From NCBI GenBank assembly GCA_031253985.1, contig JAIRVH010000137.1, positions 96,040 to 160,039 of the forward strand: a stretch of 64,000 nucleotides of DNA, read 5' to 3'. The notes under the pieces were generated by a model. It was not told the origin of the DNA, ran no database searches, and saw only the letters and a program-made list of their open reading frames with translations. The stretch's first letter is position 1, and the number at the start of each line of letters is the position of its first letter. Of this stretch, positions 1-8,590 are shown in pieces. The position numbers and the translations under genes are program-made. This stretch comes from Sphingobacterium sp. (lineage in GTDB: Bacteria; Bacteroidota; Bacteroidia; Sphingobacteriales; Sphingobacteriaceae).

Positions 1-1398
1 TAAGGTGATTTCATCAGTTTCTTTTCCGCAGATAATCTCCACCAGTGGCATGCGGTCTACGGGAGAAAAGAAATGCATACCGATAAAACTTTTGGATTTA
101 TGAGCTGCTTTTGCAAGCTCAGTAATGGGTAACGAGGTTGTATTTGAGGCGAAAAAGCCGTTATCTGCCAGGTAGGGTAGGCTTTCCTGAGTTACGGCTG
201 CTTTTAAAGAAAAATCTTCAAATACAGCTTCTATAATGCAGTCGGATCCATTCAGGTCGCCGACTTTTTCCGTAGGTTTTATGCGGGAAAGCAATTGTTC
301 CTGTTGAGATTGGTTCAGGATTCCCATAGCCAGCAATTTTTCGCAAAGCTGGGTCGAATAAGCTTTACCCCGTTCGGCCTGAATGATTGTAACATCTTTT
401 AAAACAACCTCGATTCCTGCTCTGGCAGCTTCATAGGCAATACCGGATCCCATCATTCCTGCACCCAAAATTCCTATTTTGTTTAGCGTATAGTTATTCA
501 GCAGCCCGATTCGGTTCGGTGATTGCGCGTCTTGAACGCCATAGTAAAGGGTTCGGATCATATGGAGCGGTTCGGGCCGATTGAGCACTTCAAGGTATAA
601 AGTGACCTCTTGATCCATCGCTTGAATTGGGGTAGATGAAGCTCTTTTCTTTAACAATTCGATGACTGCATTCGTTCCTGGATATAAGCCACGTGCCTTT
701 CTTTGGACATTAAGAATGGCTTCAGGGCTTAACTGATCTTTTTGTTTGGTTTCTTTATCTGGAATCAGAAGGGGATTCTTAAGAATCCATTTTTTTGCCA
801 GTAATATGCCCTCGTCTTGTTGCTGCGTAACTTCATCGATTAATCCCTGTTTGTAGGCTTCTTCACTATTCATGAACTTTCCCTGTGTCAGAAGATTTAA
901 GGTAGCAGAATTCCCGATCAATGAAGGTAAATAAACGGTACTTCCAAAACCAGTAAACAGACCGTATTTGCTTTCCGGGAAGCCAAATTTGAGCTTTTGG
1001 GAGGCAATACGGTATCCAGCCCATAACATAGTTGCCAGCGGAATATCTGTACAGTTTTCTGTAAAGATCGAGACGATAGGCTTGTTTAACTCTTTCCAGG
1101 CCAAGGTTTTCAGTATAAGTGACTTTAATGTTGATGCAGTTGAATCACTAGAGGAAAATTGATTAAATAATTGGGCATATTCGATTTTTCCGACTGGAAT
1201 CGGACAATAGTATATTACACCGGCTGTATCTTCCTGTTGTAGCGTAAAGGTAACTAAATCAACAAATTGTAGGAGGTAATCTACCATATGCAGTTGTTCG
1301 GGAAGTACCTTTGATAGGGGACTTATCGTTGCAATCTGTTGGTTATCCCGCTCGATGTGGAAAAGGGATTGTCTAAAAAAACGGTTATTTTCATCCAT
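1..1398 (-). CDS. FadB/FadJ-like 3-hydroxyacyl-CoA dehydrogenase with a degenerate hydratase domain; 3' end outside window
   Basis: The reading frame is open from ATG at 1398 to the window edge (466 codons, no stop), so this is the N-terminal part of a fused beta-oxidation enzyme. Residues about 1-190 follow the crotonase fold (KPIVSI near 106, FGFPESKYG near 138-146). Residues about 305-466 form the NAD-binding 3-hydroxyacyl-CoA dehydrogenase domain, with GILGAGMMGSGIA and later GMHFFSPVDRMPLVEII. An ungapped comparison with the E. coli FadB motif puts Asp-Ile-Pro (118-120) where the GGG oxyanion segment should be and Ala122 where the first catalytic Glu should be; the second Glu (142) is kept. 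The hydratase half may therefore be weak or inactive. It starts 26 bp after the acyl-CoA dehydrogenase stop, so the two are probably one operon. Dehydrogenase assignment is firm; the hydratase reading is inference. Confidence 0.9.
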   Translation of the reverse strand, partial: MDENNRFFRQSLFHIERDNQQIATISPLSKVLPEQLHMVDYLLQFVDLVTFTLQQEDTAGVIYYCPIPVGKIEYAQLFNQFSSSDSTASTLKSLILKTLAWKELNKPIVSIFTENCTDIPLATMLWAGYRIASQKLKFGFPESKYGLFTGFGSTVYLPSLIGNSATLNLLTQGKFMNSEEAYKQGLIDEVTQQQDEGILLAKKWILKNPLLIPDKETKQKDQLSPEAILNVQRKARGLYPGTNAVIELLKKRASSTPIQAMDQEVTLYLEVLNRPEPLHMIRTLYYGVQDAQSPNRIGLLNNYTLNKIGILGAGMMGSGIAYEAARAGIEVVLKDVTIIQAERGKAYSTQLCEKLLAMGILNQSQQEQLLSRIKPTEKVGDLNGSDCIIEAVFEDFSLKAAVTQESLPYLADNGFFASNTTSLPITELAKAAHKSKSFIGMHFFSPVDRMPLVEIICGKETDEITL

Positions 1399-1424
1399 GA
1401 TGCCAGAAAATTGATAGGAATATT

Positions 1425-2597
1425 TTAATTAGATTTACCCGATTGATAAGTGATATTATCTATCGTCATTTTTGCAATAATTTCGAGCATGATTTCTGAC
1501 GTTCCGCCGATAATTGTGCCGACACGTACATCCCGATACAAGCGTGCTATTTTATAGTCTTCGGTAAAACCATAACCACCAAATAGTTGGAGACACTGAT
1601 TGACCACATGTACTGCGAGTTCGCTCGCTTGTAATTTAGCAATAGAGCATTCCTGTACCGCATATTCATGCTGGTTTTGAAGGTCACAGCAATGATAAAC
1701 AAAGGCTTTAGTGGTGGCGATATCTGCAGCCATTTGTGCAATCCGGTGTCTGATGGTTTGGAATTCCTGGATTTTTTTTCCAAAAGCTTCCCGCTGTGCG
1801 ATATACTCGAGTGTATATTGAAGGGCAGAATCTGCTGTTGCAATACTATGAATGGCGGCAGTAAGCCGCTCCAGTTGGAGACCGTCCATTAAATAACGAA
1901 ATCCTTCACCTTCTTTCCCGACAAGGTGGGAAATGGGAACCCGGACATTGTTAAATCCCAATTCAGCAGTATCCGATGCATGCCAGCCTAATTTATTAAT
2001 CTTATTTGTAGAAACTCCCGGCGTATTTTTCTCGATAATTAGTAGACTAATGCCCTTTGCACCTTGATTGGGGTCGGTTTTGACCGCCGTGATGAAGAAA
2101 TCCCCGTAGTAACCATTGGTAATAAAAGTTTTAGAGCCGTTGACAATATAAAAGTCGCCATCGCGAACTGCGGTCGTTTTGATGTGTTTTACATCGGAAC
2201 CTGCACCGGGCTCAGTAATTGCAACTGCACTGATCATATCGCCAGCGATGACCGGTTTAAGATAACGTGTTTTTAGCTCATCTGAACCATATTTCAATAA
2301 ATAAGGGGCCGACATGAATTGGATAACAAGTGCAGAGATGGTAAATCCTCCTGAGAAGCAATAGGACAATTCTTCACAGAGCACTAGCGAGTAATAAAAA
2401 TCGAGGTCAACTCCGCCATATATTTCTGGGTAATTGAGCCCCATGAGTCCCATGTCACCCATCTTCTTCCAAATACTTCGATCTATTTCTCCCCGTTTTT
2501 CCCAGTCATCGACATAGGGGATGATTTCTTTTCGAATAAATGCGCGAAGCGTCTCGCGAAAGATTTGATGTTCAGCTGTAAACCGGATTGTCTGCAT
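1425..2597 (-). CDS. Acyl-CoA dehydrogenase, long-chain/isovaleryl type
   Basis: This 390-aa FAD enzyme catalyses the first alpha,beta-dehydrogenation of acyl-CoA in beta-oxidation. Visible signatures are the FAD/substrate loop AITEPGAGSD near 127-135, the NGSKTFITNG segment near 153-162, and the C-terminal FGGYGFTEDY...YRDVRV block. The usual catalytic Glu of medium-chain enzymes (YEGT motif) is Gly here (IIGGTSEIM). However, Glu243 in LQLERL is at the position used as the base by long-chain and isovaleryl-CoA dehydrogenases, so activity is expected. It is the first gene of the operon that continues into the FadB-like gene and is divergent from the thiolase, which fits fatty-acid or branched-acid catabolism. 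Chain-length specificity cannot be read from sequence alone. Confidence 0.93.
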   Translation of the reverse strand: MQTIRFTAEHQIFRETLRAFIRKEIIPYVDDWEKRGEIDRSIWKKMGDMGLMGLNYPEIYGGVDLDFYYSLVLCEELSYCFSGGFTISALVIQFMSAPYLLKYGSDELKTRYLKPVIAGDMISAVAITEPGAGSDVKHIKTTAVRDGDFYIVNGSKTFITNGYYGDFFITAVKTDPNQGAKGISLLIIEKNTPGVSTNKINKLGWHASDTAELGFNNVRVPISHLVGKEGEGFRYLMDGLQLERLTAAIHSIATADSALQYTLEYIAQREAFGKKIQEFQTIRHRIAQMAADIATTKAFVYHCCDLQNQHEYAVQECSIAKLQASELAVHVVNQCLQLFGGYGFTEDYKIARLYRDVRVGTIIGGTSEIMLEIIAKMTIDNITYQSGKSN

Positions 2598-2806
2598 AAT
2601 CGTTTATCTTGCTACTGGTTATTTTATCTGCGTGGGTTTATGAATGCCCAAGCGTTCGGATTCTATGTAAACGAATTTAATGAAAAGCCTTCGCTTTTTA
2701 CGAATTTTTATTCTTTATTTTCTGTTAAATTGTTTAGGTAGGGAAGTTTTTTAGTTGATTTTTGTCCATTTATTTTGTTTTGATGCAAAAAAATAAAACC
2801 GGGTCG

Positions 2807-2838
2807 TTGTGTTGTCTCTGTTATATTTTTTATCTTTA
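2807..2838 (+). promoter_or_regulatory. Candidate Bacteroidota-type promoter of the thiolase gene
   Basis: TATCTTTA at 2831-2838 matches the TAnnTTTG -7 consensus at seven of eight positions, and TTG triplets at 2807-2809 and 2812-2814 lie 16-21 bases upstream. The predicted start leaves a leader of about 20 bases before the ATG at 2864. By eye only. Confidence 0.4.
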
Positions 2839-2863
2839 GGCATAATTATAAACTTTTTATACC

Positions 2864-4042
2864 ATGTCAAAAAGAGTATTTATTGTTGCGGCGAAACGTA
2901 CGCCAATTGGAAGTTTTGGCGGCGCATTGTCGTCTATCTCGGCTCCAGATCTCGCTGCTCATGCTGTCCGCGCTGTAATTGCTGAAACAGCTGTCTCTAC
3001 TGATTCAATCGATGAAATTATTATTGGTGCCGTTTTGCAAGCTGATCTTGGGCAGGCCCCAGCCCGACAGGTTGCACGATTGGCTGGTTTATCAGATCAT
3101 ACTTCTGCAACAACCCTTAATAAGGTATGTGCAAGCGGAATGAAAGCAATAGCGGTGGCTGCGCAGTCCATTTTATTGGGAGATGCCGACATCGTGATTG
3201 CAGGTGGGATGGAGAGCATGAGTCGAGTGCCATTTTATACGAATACCATGCGTTGGGGCGCTAAATTTGGAGCTCAAAGTCTCAGTGACGGCTTGCAACG
3301 TGATGGTCTTAGTGATGCCTATTCGAATGAAGCAATGGGTGTCTTTGCAGAATTATGCGCTGAAAAATATGCTATCAGCCGCGAAGACCAAGATAATTAT
3401 GCAATCAGTTCGTATAAACGCAGCCTCGATGCTTGGCAAAAAAATAAATTTTTAAAAGAGGTTCAGCCTATAGCAATACAAACGCGTAAAGGGGAAGTGA
3501 CCGTTTCACGGGATGAGGAGTTTTCTCAAGTCAATTTTGATAAGATACCCGAACTTAAACCAGCCTTCAAAAAGGATGGAACGGTCACTGCAGCCAACGC
3601 ATCCACAATCAGTGACGGAGCTGCGGCAGTACTTTTGATGTCTGGTGAAAAAGTGAGTGAGCTCGGCCTTACCCCATTAGCCGAGATTGTGGCTTATGCC
3701 GATGCCGAACAGGCGCCCGAGTGGTTTACAACCACACCAAGTGTTGCTACAGAAAAAGTGTTGAAAAAAGCTGGACTGACGATTTCGGATATTGACTATT
3801 TTGAATTTAATGAAGCTTTTTCTGTTGTCGCTTTGGCAAATGCGCAAATTTTAGGCTTGCCCTTGGATAAGATAAACATTTATGGTGGCGCAGTTTCCTT
3901 AGGTCACCCGTTAGGTTGCTCAGGAGCGAGAATTATCGTCACATTAAGCAGTATCTTACGGCAGGAAGGAGGGGGTATTGGACTGGCGGCAATATGTAAT
4001 GGTGGCGGTGGAGCCTCTGCGATGATTATAAAAAAGATTTAA
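2864..4042 (+). CDS. Acetyl-CoA C-acyltransferase (thiolase)
   Basis: This 392-aa protein has the full thiolase pattern: acyl-accepting Cys89 in NKVCASGMKA, the NEAFSVVALA loop, GHPLGCSGARI with the second active-site region, and a glycine-rich C-terminus CNGGGGASAMII. Length matches bacterial biosynthetic/degradative thiolases. It performs thiolytic cleavage of 3-ketoacyl-CoA, or the reverse condensation of two acetyl-CoA. Its position opposite an acyl-CoA dehydrogenase/FadB-like operon suggests the last step of beta-oxidation. It could equally supply acetoacetyl-CoA to the mevalonate-type enzyme encoded at 60.4-61.6 kb, but nothing in the sequence decides this. Confidence 0.95.
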   Translation: MSKRVFIVAAKRTPIGSFGGALSSISAPDLAAHAVRAVIAETAVSTDSIDEIIIGAVLQADLGQAPARQVARLAGLSDHTSATTLNKVCASGMKAIAVAAQSILLGDADIVIAGGMESMSRVPFYTNTMRWGAKFGAQSLSDGLQRDGLSDAYSNEAMGVFAELCAEKYAISREDQDNYAISSYKRSLDAWQKNKFLKEVQPIAIQTRKGEVTVSRDEEFSQVNFDKIPELKPAFKKDGTVTAANASTISDGAAAVLLMSGEKVSELGLTPLAEIVAYADAEQAPEWFTTTPSVATEKVLKKAGLTISDIDYFEFNEAFSVVALANAQILGLPLDKINIYGGAVSLGHPLGCSGARIIVTLSSILRQEGGGIGLAAICNGGGGASAMIIKKI

Positions 4043-4049
4043 GTTCTTC

Positions 4050-4082
4050 GTCCAGATAATGTTCCTTGAATCTTATCTGGAC
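4050..4082. terminator. Hairpin between convergent genes
   Basis: A 10-bp perfect stem (4050-4059 with 4073-4082) and a 13-base loop sit between the stop codons of the convergent thiolase and HMA-like genes. No U-rich tail follows on either strand, so termination is plausible but not certain. Confidence 0.45.
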
Positions 4083-4106
4083 GGAGTTTACGTCGAACTA
4101 ATCGCA

Positions 4107-4325
4107 CTATTCTTCATAAAGCCGACTGGCTTCAACGCCATGTAGTGCAAGTTCTGATTCGATTTCCGTTGGATTTAATCGGATGCCTTCGATGGTTAAT
4201 AGATTATAAATAGAATCCAGGTCTATTTTCCATTCGTGGATGCCATTCAATTTTTCAACAGCCTGTTTAATTTTGTCTACAAGACTGGGATGTTGTGCAT
4301 TAGTTTCGAAAATGAGCTTTTCCAT
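4107..4325 (-). CDS. Small HMA-fold-like protein without the CxxC metal site
   Basis: The 72-residue protein has the beta-alpha-beta-beta-alpha-beta length and hydrophobic pattern of heavy-metal-associated (HMA) domains such as copper chaperones. It starts MEKLIFETNAQHPSLVDKIK, with an Asn-Ala-Gln-His turn where GMxCxxC would normally stand, and it contains no cysteine at all, so it is unlikely to bind copper in the usual way. Cys-less HMA-like proteins are common in Bacteroidota as unannotated small proteins. It is a single gene, convergent with the thiolase. The fold assignment is an inference from pattern. Confidence 0.7.
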   Translation of the reverse strand: MEKLIFETNAQHPSLVDKIKQAVEKLNGIHEWKIDLDSIYNLLTIEGIRLNPTEIESELALHGVEASRLYEE

Positions 4326-4460
4326 AGTGTTTCATATTAAGCCTGATAGAAAACCAGGCGGGTTTAACCAAAATAGCGCAGACAATCATTTGATCGGCTA
4401 ATTACAATAGTCTCAATATAAGGATAATATCCTGAAATTAATGTTTTAAAGTGACTAAAT

Positions 4461-4611
4461 TGTAATGAAACTGTTAATTTTTGTAATAAATACATGGGAA
4501 TTTTATACTTGTATTTTCTCACTTATAGCATTGGATTCTGTTTCATTGTAAACTAATATTTATTTTTTACGACAAATCCTTTCCAATGCCGTATTTTCAT
4601 TTGTAATGAAA
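4461..4611. promoter_or_regulatory. Repeated TGTAATGAAA motif upstream of the LytS/LytTR pair
   Basis: The spacer 4326-4628 holds no gene. It contains TGTAATGAAA at 4461-4470 and 4602-4611, plus the variant TACAATGAAA in reverse orientation at 4541-4550. A third exact copy, inverted, lies at 6101-6110 after the regulator gene. The pattern is what one expects of a regulator binding site; the assignment to the neighbouring LytTR protein is inference. Confidence 0.45.
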
Positions 4612-4628
4612 TTTTAAGTAAGTTTGGG

Positions 4629-5369
4629 ATGAACATGACGACTGAGATCTTTTATATAATCATTCTAATATTGCTGACAATCGTTGTTGTACTTTCTGGT
4701 TTATATATCGTTTTAAAGCAAAAATACAAGAAGCTTGCAGGAGAAAACAAACGGCAAAAAGAGCTTTTTAATCGCATGGATAACGGAAAGATGGAGCATT
4801 TTCATCGCGCTCAGTTAAATCCCCATTTATTGAAAAATTCGCTGAATGGTATTCTTTCCCATGCCTACCAAACCTATTATACGATGGACAAATTGGCGAT
4901 GGTATTGGACTACGTACTTTATGAAAGTGAGGACGAACTTGTCTCACCTAAGGCCGAGATTGAATTTGCACGTAATCTTATTGAAATTAATAAAGTTAAG
5001 CTTAGCCCATTATTTGATATACGTGTTAAATTTGATGTGGATGAGCTCGATGATGCTGTGTTTGATACACCGACTTTGGTTCCTTTAATGACAGTTGATT
5101 TGATCGAAAACGCCTTTAAACATGCCGACTTCCATAGTGCTGATTCTTTTATCTCCATTAATATGACATTTAGGAACGGAGTATTGGATCTTGTCGTCAG
5201 TAATCGAATATCAAAACGCTCACCTTTGCAAAAACAGAAAAGTGGCATAGGAAGTAAGACGTTAGAGGAGCGTCTCATGTTATATTATCCGGGCAAGCAT
5301 CGATTGGATCGGTTTGTAGAGAATGATGTTTACAGTGCTCACCTTCAAATCAGATTATATGCGGATTGA
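4629..5369 (+). CDS. LytS-type sensor histidine kinase
   Basis: This 246-aa protein has one N-terminal membrane helix (about residues 8-30), a short coiled linker and then the His_kinase (PF06580-type) motif QLNPHLLKNSLN with His66 as likely phosphoacceptor. The usual QxNPHFLFN is slightly altered (LLKN for FLFN). The ATPase domain shows the N-box in DLIENAFKHA and a GIGSKTLEERL glycine motif. There is almost no extracellular sensor, so it probably senses through the membrane helix or a partner. It overlaps the response regulator start by 11 bp, so the two are translated together. The ligand is unknown. Confidence 0.9.
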   Translation: MNMTTEIFYIIILILLTIVVVLSGLYIVLKQKYKKLAGENKRQKELFNRMDNGKMEHFHRAQLNPHLLKNSLNGILSHAYQTYYTMDKLAMVLDYVLYESEDELVSPKAEIEFARNLIEINKVKLSPLFDIRVKFDVDELDDAVFDTPTLVPLMTVDLIENAFKHADFHSADSFISINMTFRNGVLDLVVSNRISKRSPLQKQKSGIGSKTLEERLMLYYPGKHRLDRFVENDVYSAHLQIRLYAD

Positions 5370-6084
5370 GAGAAATTTAAAGTGTATACTGTTGGATGAC
5401 GAAATACCAAGTTTGCGTTTTTTGAAAATGCTCTGTGAGCAAATTCCCGGACTGGAGGTTGTCAGGGCTTTTAATGATCCCGTTTCTTTGCTGCAGGAGT
5501 ATAAGGAGCTAAGTTTCGATTTTTGTATTTTGGATATTGAAATGCCGGAGTTTAATGGATTTGATGTAGCCAAGGTACTAAAAGACTATCCGATTGTATT
5601 TTCTACAGCCTACAAGCAATATGCAAGTGATGCTTTTGATATCAATGCCGTTGATTATATGCGCAAGCCGATCTCATTACAACGACTTCAGCAAGCAATT
5701 ATGAAGGTAGAGCAAGTTCTCAACAGCCAGCCCGAAATGATTTCTTTTGCACAGTTTAATACGAACAAGGGAAAGGCAATACTTTATTTTGAACAGATTA
5801 ATTACATTCAGATTGCTGATGTGGACAGTCGCGATAAAACGGTATATCTGTCGGATGGCTCTCTCGTATTACTAAAAAATATAAGTTTTGACAAGTTGCT
5901 CGCAATCTTACCTGCCCCTGATTTTATTCGCATCAATAAAAAAGAGATCATTGCAACCAAGATTGTCAAATTTTTCTCTGCGGATGAGGTAACCAGCAAT
6001 TTATTGGATGAGCAGAATCTGCCTCTACTTTTTAATTTGGGCGAGTCGTATAAAAAGGTATTCCACGATACGTTCAGTAGTTGA
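5359..6084 (+). CDS. LytTR-family response regulator
   Basis: Start ATG at 5359 is chosen because the receiver domain begins directly after it (MRIERNLKCILLDDE); a longer form would read 12 residues into the kinase frame. The receiver domain spans about 1-120 with acidic pair LDDE, phospho-Asp59 in CILDIEMPE and Lys in MRKPIS. A LytTR DNA-binding domain follows (about 140-235, with INYIQIADVDSRDKTVYL). It forms a pair with the overlapping kinase. The inverted TGTAATGAAA copy at 6101-6110, between this gene and the antiporter, makes the antiporter a possible target. Confidence 0.92.
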   Translation: MRIERNLKCILLDDEIPSLRFLKMLCEQIPGLEVVRAFNDPVSLLQEYKELSFDFCILDIEMPEFNGFDVAKVLKDYPIVFSTAYKQYASDAFDINAVDYMRKPISLQRLQQAIMKVEQVLNSQPEMISFAQFNTNKGKAILYFEQINYIQIADVDSRDKTVYLSDGSLVLLKNISFDKLLAILPAPDFIRINKKEIIATKIVKFFSADEVTSNLLDEQNLPLLFNLGESYKKVFHDTFSS

Positions 6085-6100
6085 TTACAAAATTCTTTAG

Positions 6101-6110
6101 TTTCATTACA
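6101..6110 (-). promoter_or_regulatory. Inverted TGTAATGAAA copy upstream of the antiporter
   Basis: TTTCATTACA, the exact reverse complement of the 10-mer at 4461 and 4602, lies 17 bases after the response-regulator stop and 152 bases before the antiporter start. A -7-like TATTTTTG is at 6161-6168. Confidence 0.4.
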
Positions 6111-6261
6111 TTTTTTTCTAGTCTGACGTTCCTGGCAGCTTTAAAACTGCAATAGAATTATATTTTTGCTGTGACCATATGTCGGAGCCGCTGTTGCTTG
6201 GTCAATATTGGTGGAGATTAATATGCTATTGTCACTACATTTATTTTAATTGCTATTAAAG

Positions 6262-8529
6262 ATGAGAAAATACAGGAATACAATCTTCTATGTCGTTCTG
6301 ATAGGTACATTACTTGCAGTCATGTATTGGGTAATTCATTTAGGGACACAGTTACAGGCTCCAGAATTAAGTGGTGGCGAAAAGACAAGTAAAGGTGCTT
6401 GGCAAGATTTTACATCAACTTTATTACACAGTATCAAGCATCCCCTGGCTATTCTATTGGCCCAGATTGTAACTATTATTATTGCTGCCCGTATCATGGG
6501 ATGGATTTGTATAAAGATTAAGCAGCCTGTTGTGATTGGAGAAATGCTGGCGGGAATTATACTGGGGCCATCTTTACTAGGACTCTATTTCCCCGAGTTT
6601 TCACATACGCTTTTTCCGATTGAATCATTGAGCAATTTGCAGTTTCTGAGCCAGATCGGACTGATCTTGTTTATGTTTATAATTGGAATGGAACTCGATT
6701 TGAATGTACTTCGGAATAAAGCACACGACGCCGTTGTGATTTCTCACGCAAGTATCGTGATTCCGTTTACTTTAGGGATCACCTTAGCTTATTTTTTATA
6801 TTTATTCCATCCACCAGCCAATGTTGAGTTTTTATCTTATAGCTTGTTTATCGGCATTTCAATGAGTATAACGGCATTTCCGGTTCTTGCCCGAATTATA
6901 CAGGAGAGAGGATTGCAAAAGAGTAAGCTAGGAGCAATGGCGATTACCTGTGCCGCTGCAGACGATATTACGGCCTGGTGTATACTGGCTGTCGTGATTG
7001 CGATTGTAAAAGCTGGTGACTTTGCCAGTGCATTATATACTATTGCAATGGCTGTTGCCTACGTGTTCATCATGATTAAGATTGTCCGTCCATTTTTGAT
7101 GCGGGTTGGAGAGGTTAAAGGGAGTAAGGAGGCTTTAAGTAAACCTGTTGTTGCCATTTTCTTTATCGTGTTACTGTTTTCGGCATATGCGACAGAAGTG
7201 ATCGGTATTCATGCGTTGTTCGGTGCGTTTATGGCTGGTGCAATTATGCCGGAAGGAAGCCGCTTTCGGACAGCGTTTATCGAAAAAATAGAGGATGTTT
7301 CCACCTTATTACTATTGCCTTTGTTCTTTGTCTATACTGGCCTCCGCACCCAAATCGGATTACTCAATGACCCCCAGCTATGGATGATCACGGTTGTCAT
7401 TATTTTAGTCGCCGTTATCGGTAAATTTGCAGGCAGCACTTTAGCCGCCCGTTTTGTTGGTCAAAGCTGGAAAGATAGTCTGAGTATTGGCGCATTGATG
7501 AATACACGGGGACTGATGGAGCTTATTGTTCTGAATATAGGCTATGACCTCGGTGTTTTAAGTGCTGAATTGTTTTCGATGATGGTGGTCATGGCATTAA
7601 TTACTACGTTTATGACAGGACCTTCCCTCGATTTAATTAATTTTCTATACCGGCCTAAGAAAAATTCATTGCAGGAGGATCTTCAAAACAAAGCAAAGTT
7701 TAAAATTCTGCTGTCATTTGCGAAAAGTAATACTGGGATTTCATTGCTGCATTTAGCAAACGCTTTAACATTGAAATCAAAAAAGAATGCAGAGATTACC
7801 GCGTTGCATATCGAACCTTCCAATGAATTACATCATTATGAAGTGGAAACACAGGAGCTAGACAGTTTTCGTGAGATCAAACAAGTCGCTCAGGAATTAG
7901 AACAGCCAATACAGACCGTCTTTAAAATTTCGGGCGATATTGACAGTGAAATCGTTCAGACTTCCAATGAAAGAGAACAGGATCTATTGCTATTAGGAGT
8001 TAGCGAATCCATTTATGAAGGTAGTTTACTGGGCCGATTTTTAGATTTTACTTCGCGGATCGTAAATCCTGAAAAGCTGTTTCATACGGTGACAAATGCG
8101 GAGTCTCCATTCACTACTTTCGATCGAAATCAACAGATTAATGCCAAAGTCAATGCTATGGTAGGCATCTTGATCGATAAGAACTTTGTAAAGGCGAGAC
8201 GCGTGATTGTTCCTATTGTGTTAAAAAACGACGAATTTTTATGTGAAATGATTCAGCGTCTGATCCAGCATTCGGATGCGCAGATTATCGTTTGGGATCT
8301 TAATCAGGTACTGAGACAGAAAGAGAGCTTTAAAGAAAAATTGAGGCAATTGGAGCAACTTGTTCCCAATCATCTGACGATAACCGAAAAAGAATTAGAC
8401 TATGAGGCCTGGCAGGAGCAGGATCTGATGTTGATAAGCTTGCCTAGTTGGAACAAAATCGTCAATAAGAAAGTGCACTGGCTTCAATTAACCCCCTCAA
8501 CGCTGCTGATGGCAGATAGGAAGCCGTAA
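6262..8529 (+). CDS. CPA2-family cation/proton antiporter with C-terminal USP-like domains
   Basis: ATG at 6262 is preferred over the TTG at 6250. The 755-aa protein opens with a separate membrane helix (about 8-28), followed by the Na+/H+-exchanger core (about 55-430). That core contains GEMLAGIILGPSLLG and the paired aspartates in CAAADDITAWC, which form the ion site in KefB/NapA-type antiporters. Residues about 470-755 are soluble and resemble two universal-stress-protein-like halves, a layout common in Bacteroidota CPA2 proteins. Likely role: K+ or Na+/H+ exchange in pH or osmotic homeostasis. It follows the LytS/LytTR pair and a copy of the repeated 10-mer. Ion specificity is not visible. 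Confidence 0.9.
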   Translation: MRKYRNTIFYVVLIGTLLAVMYWVIHLGTQLQAPELSGGEKTSKGAWQDFTSTLLHSIKHPLAILLAQIVTIIIAARIMGWICIKIKQPVVIGEMLAGIILGPSLLGLYFPEFSHTLFPIESLSNLQFLSQIGLILFMFIIGMELDLNVLRNKAHDAVVISHASIVIPFTLGITLAYFLYLFHPPANVEFLSYSLFIGISMSITAFPVLARIIQERGLQKSKLGAMAITCAAADDITAWCILAVVIAIVKAGDFASALYTIAMAVAYVFIMIKIVRPFLMRVGEVKGSKEALSKPVVAIFFIVLLFSAYATEVIGIHALFGAFMAGAIMPEGSRFRTAFIEKIEDVSTLLLLPLFFVYTGLRTQIGLLNDPQLWMITVVIILVAVIGKFAGSTLAARFVGQSWKDSLSIGALMNTRGLMELIVLNIGYDLGVLSAELFSMMVVMALITTFMTGPSLDLINFLYRPKKNSLQEDLQNKAKFKILLSFAKSNTGISLLHLANALTLKSKKNAEITALHIEPSNELHHYEVETQELDSFREIKQVAQELEQPIQTVFKISGDIDSEIVQTSNEREQDLLLLGVSESIYEGSLLGRFLDFTSRIVNPEKLFHTVTNAESPFTTFDRNQQINAKVNAMVGILIDKNFVKARRVIVPIVLKNDEFLCEMIQRLIQHSDAQIIVWDLNQVLRQKESFKEKLRQLEQLVPNHLTITEKELDYEAWQEQDLMLISLPSWNKIVNKKVHWLQLTPSTLLMADRKP

Positions 8530-8538
8530 AAGAAAACT

Positions 8539-8570
8539 AAAAGCCCCTAGATCCATGTCTAGGGGCTTTT
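8539..8570. terminator. Bidirectional rho-independent terminator
   Basis: A 13-bp perfect stem (8539-8551 with 8558-8570) and six-base loop, with A4 on the left and T4 on the right of a GC-rich core, separate the convergent antiporter and helicase genes. Both strands give a U-rich 3' end. Confidence 0.85.
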
Positions 8571-8590
8571 AGTTAAGGCTTTTTAAGGGC

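Noticed and set aside
1425..2597. Acyl-CoA dehydrogenase seems to lack the catalytic Glu (IIGGT instead of YEGT)
   Set aside because: Glu243 in LQLERL occupies the alternative base position of long-chain and isovaleryl enzymes, so the protein is probably active and not unusual.
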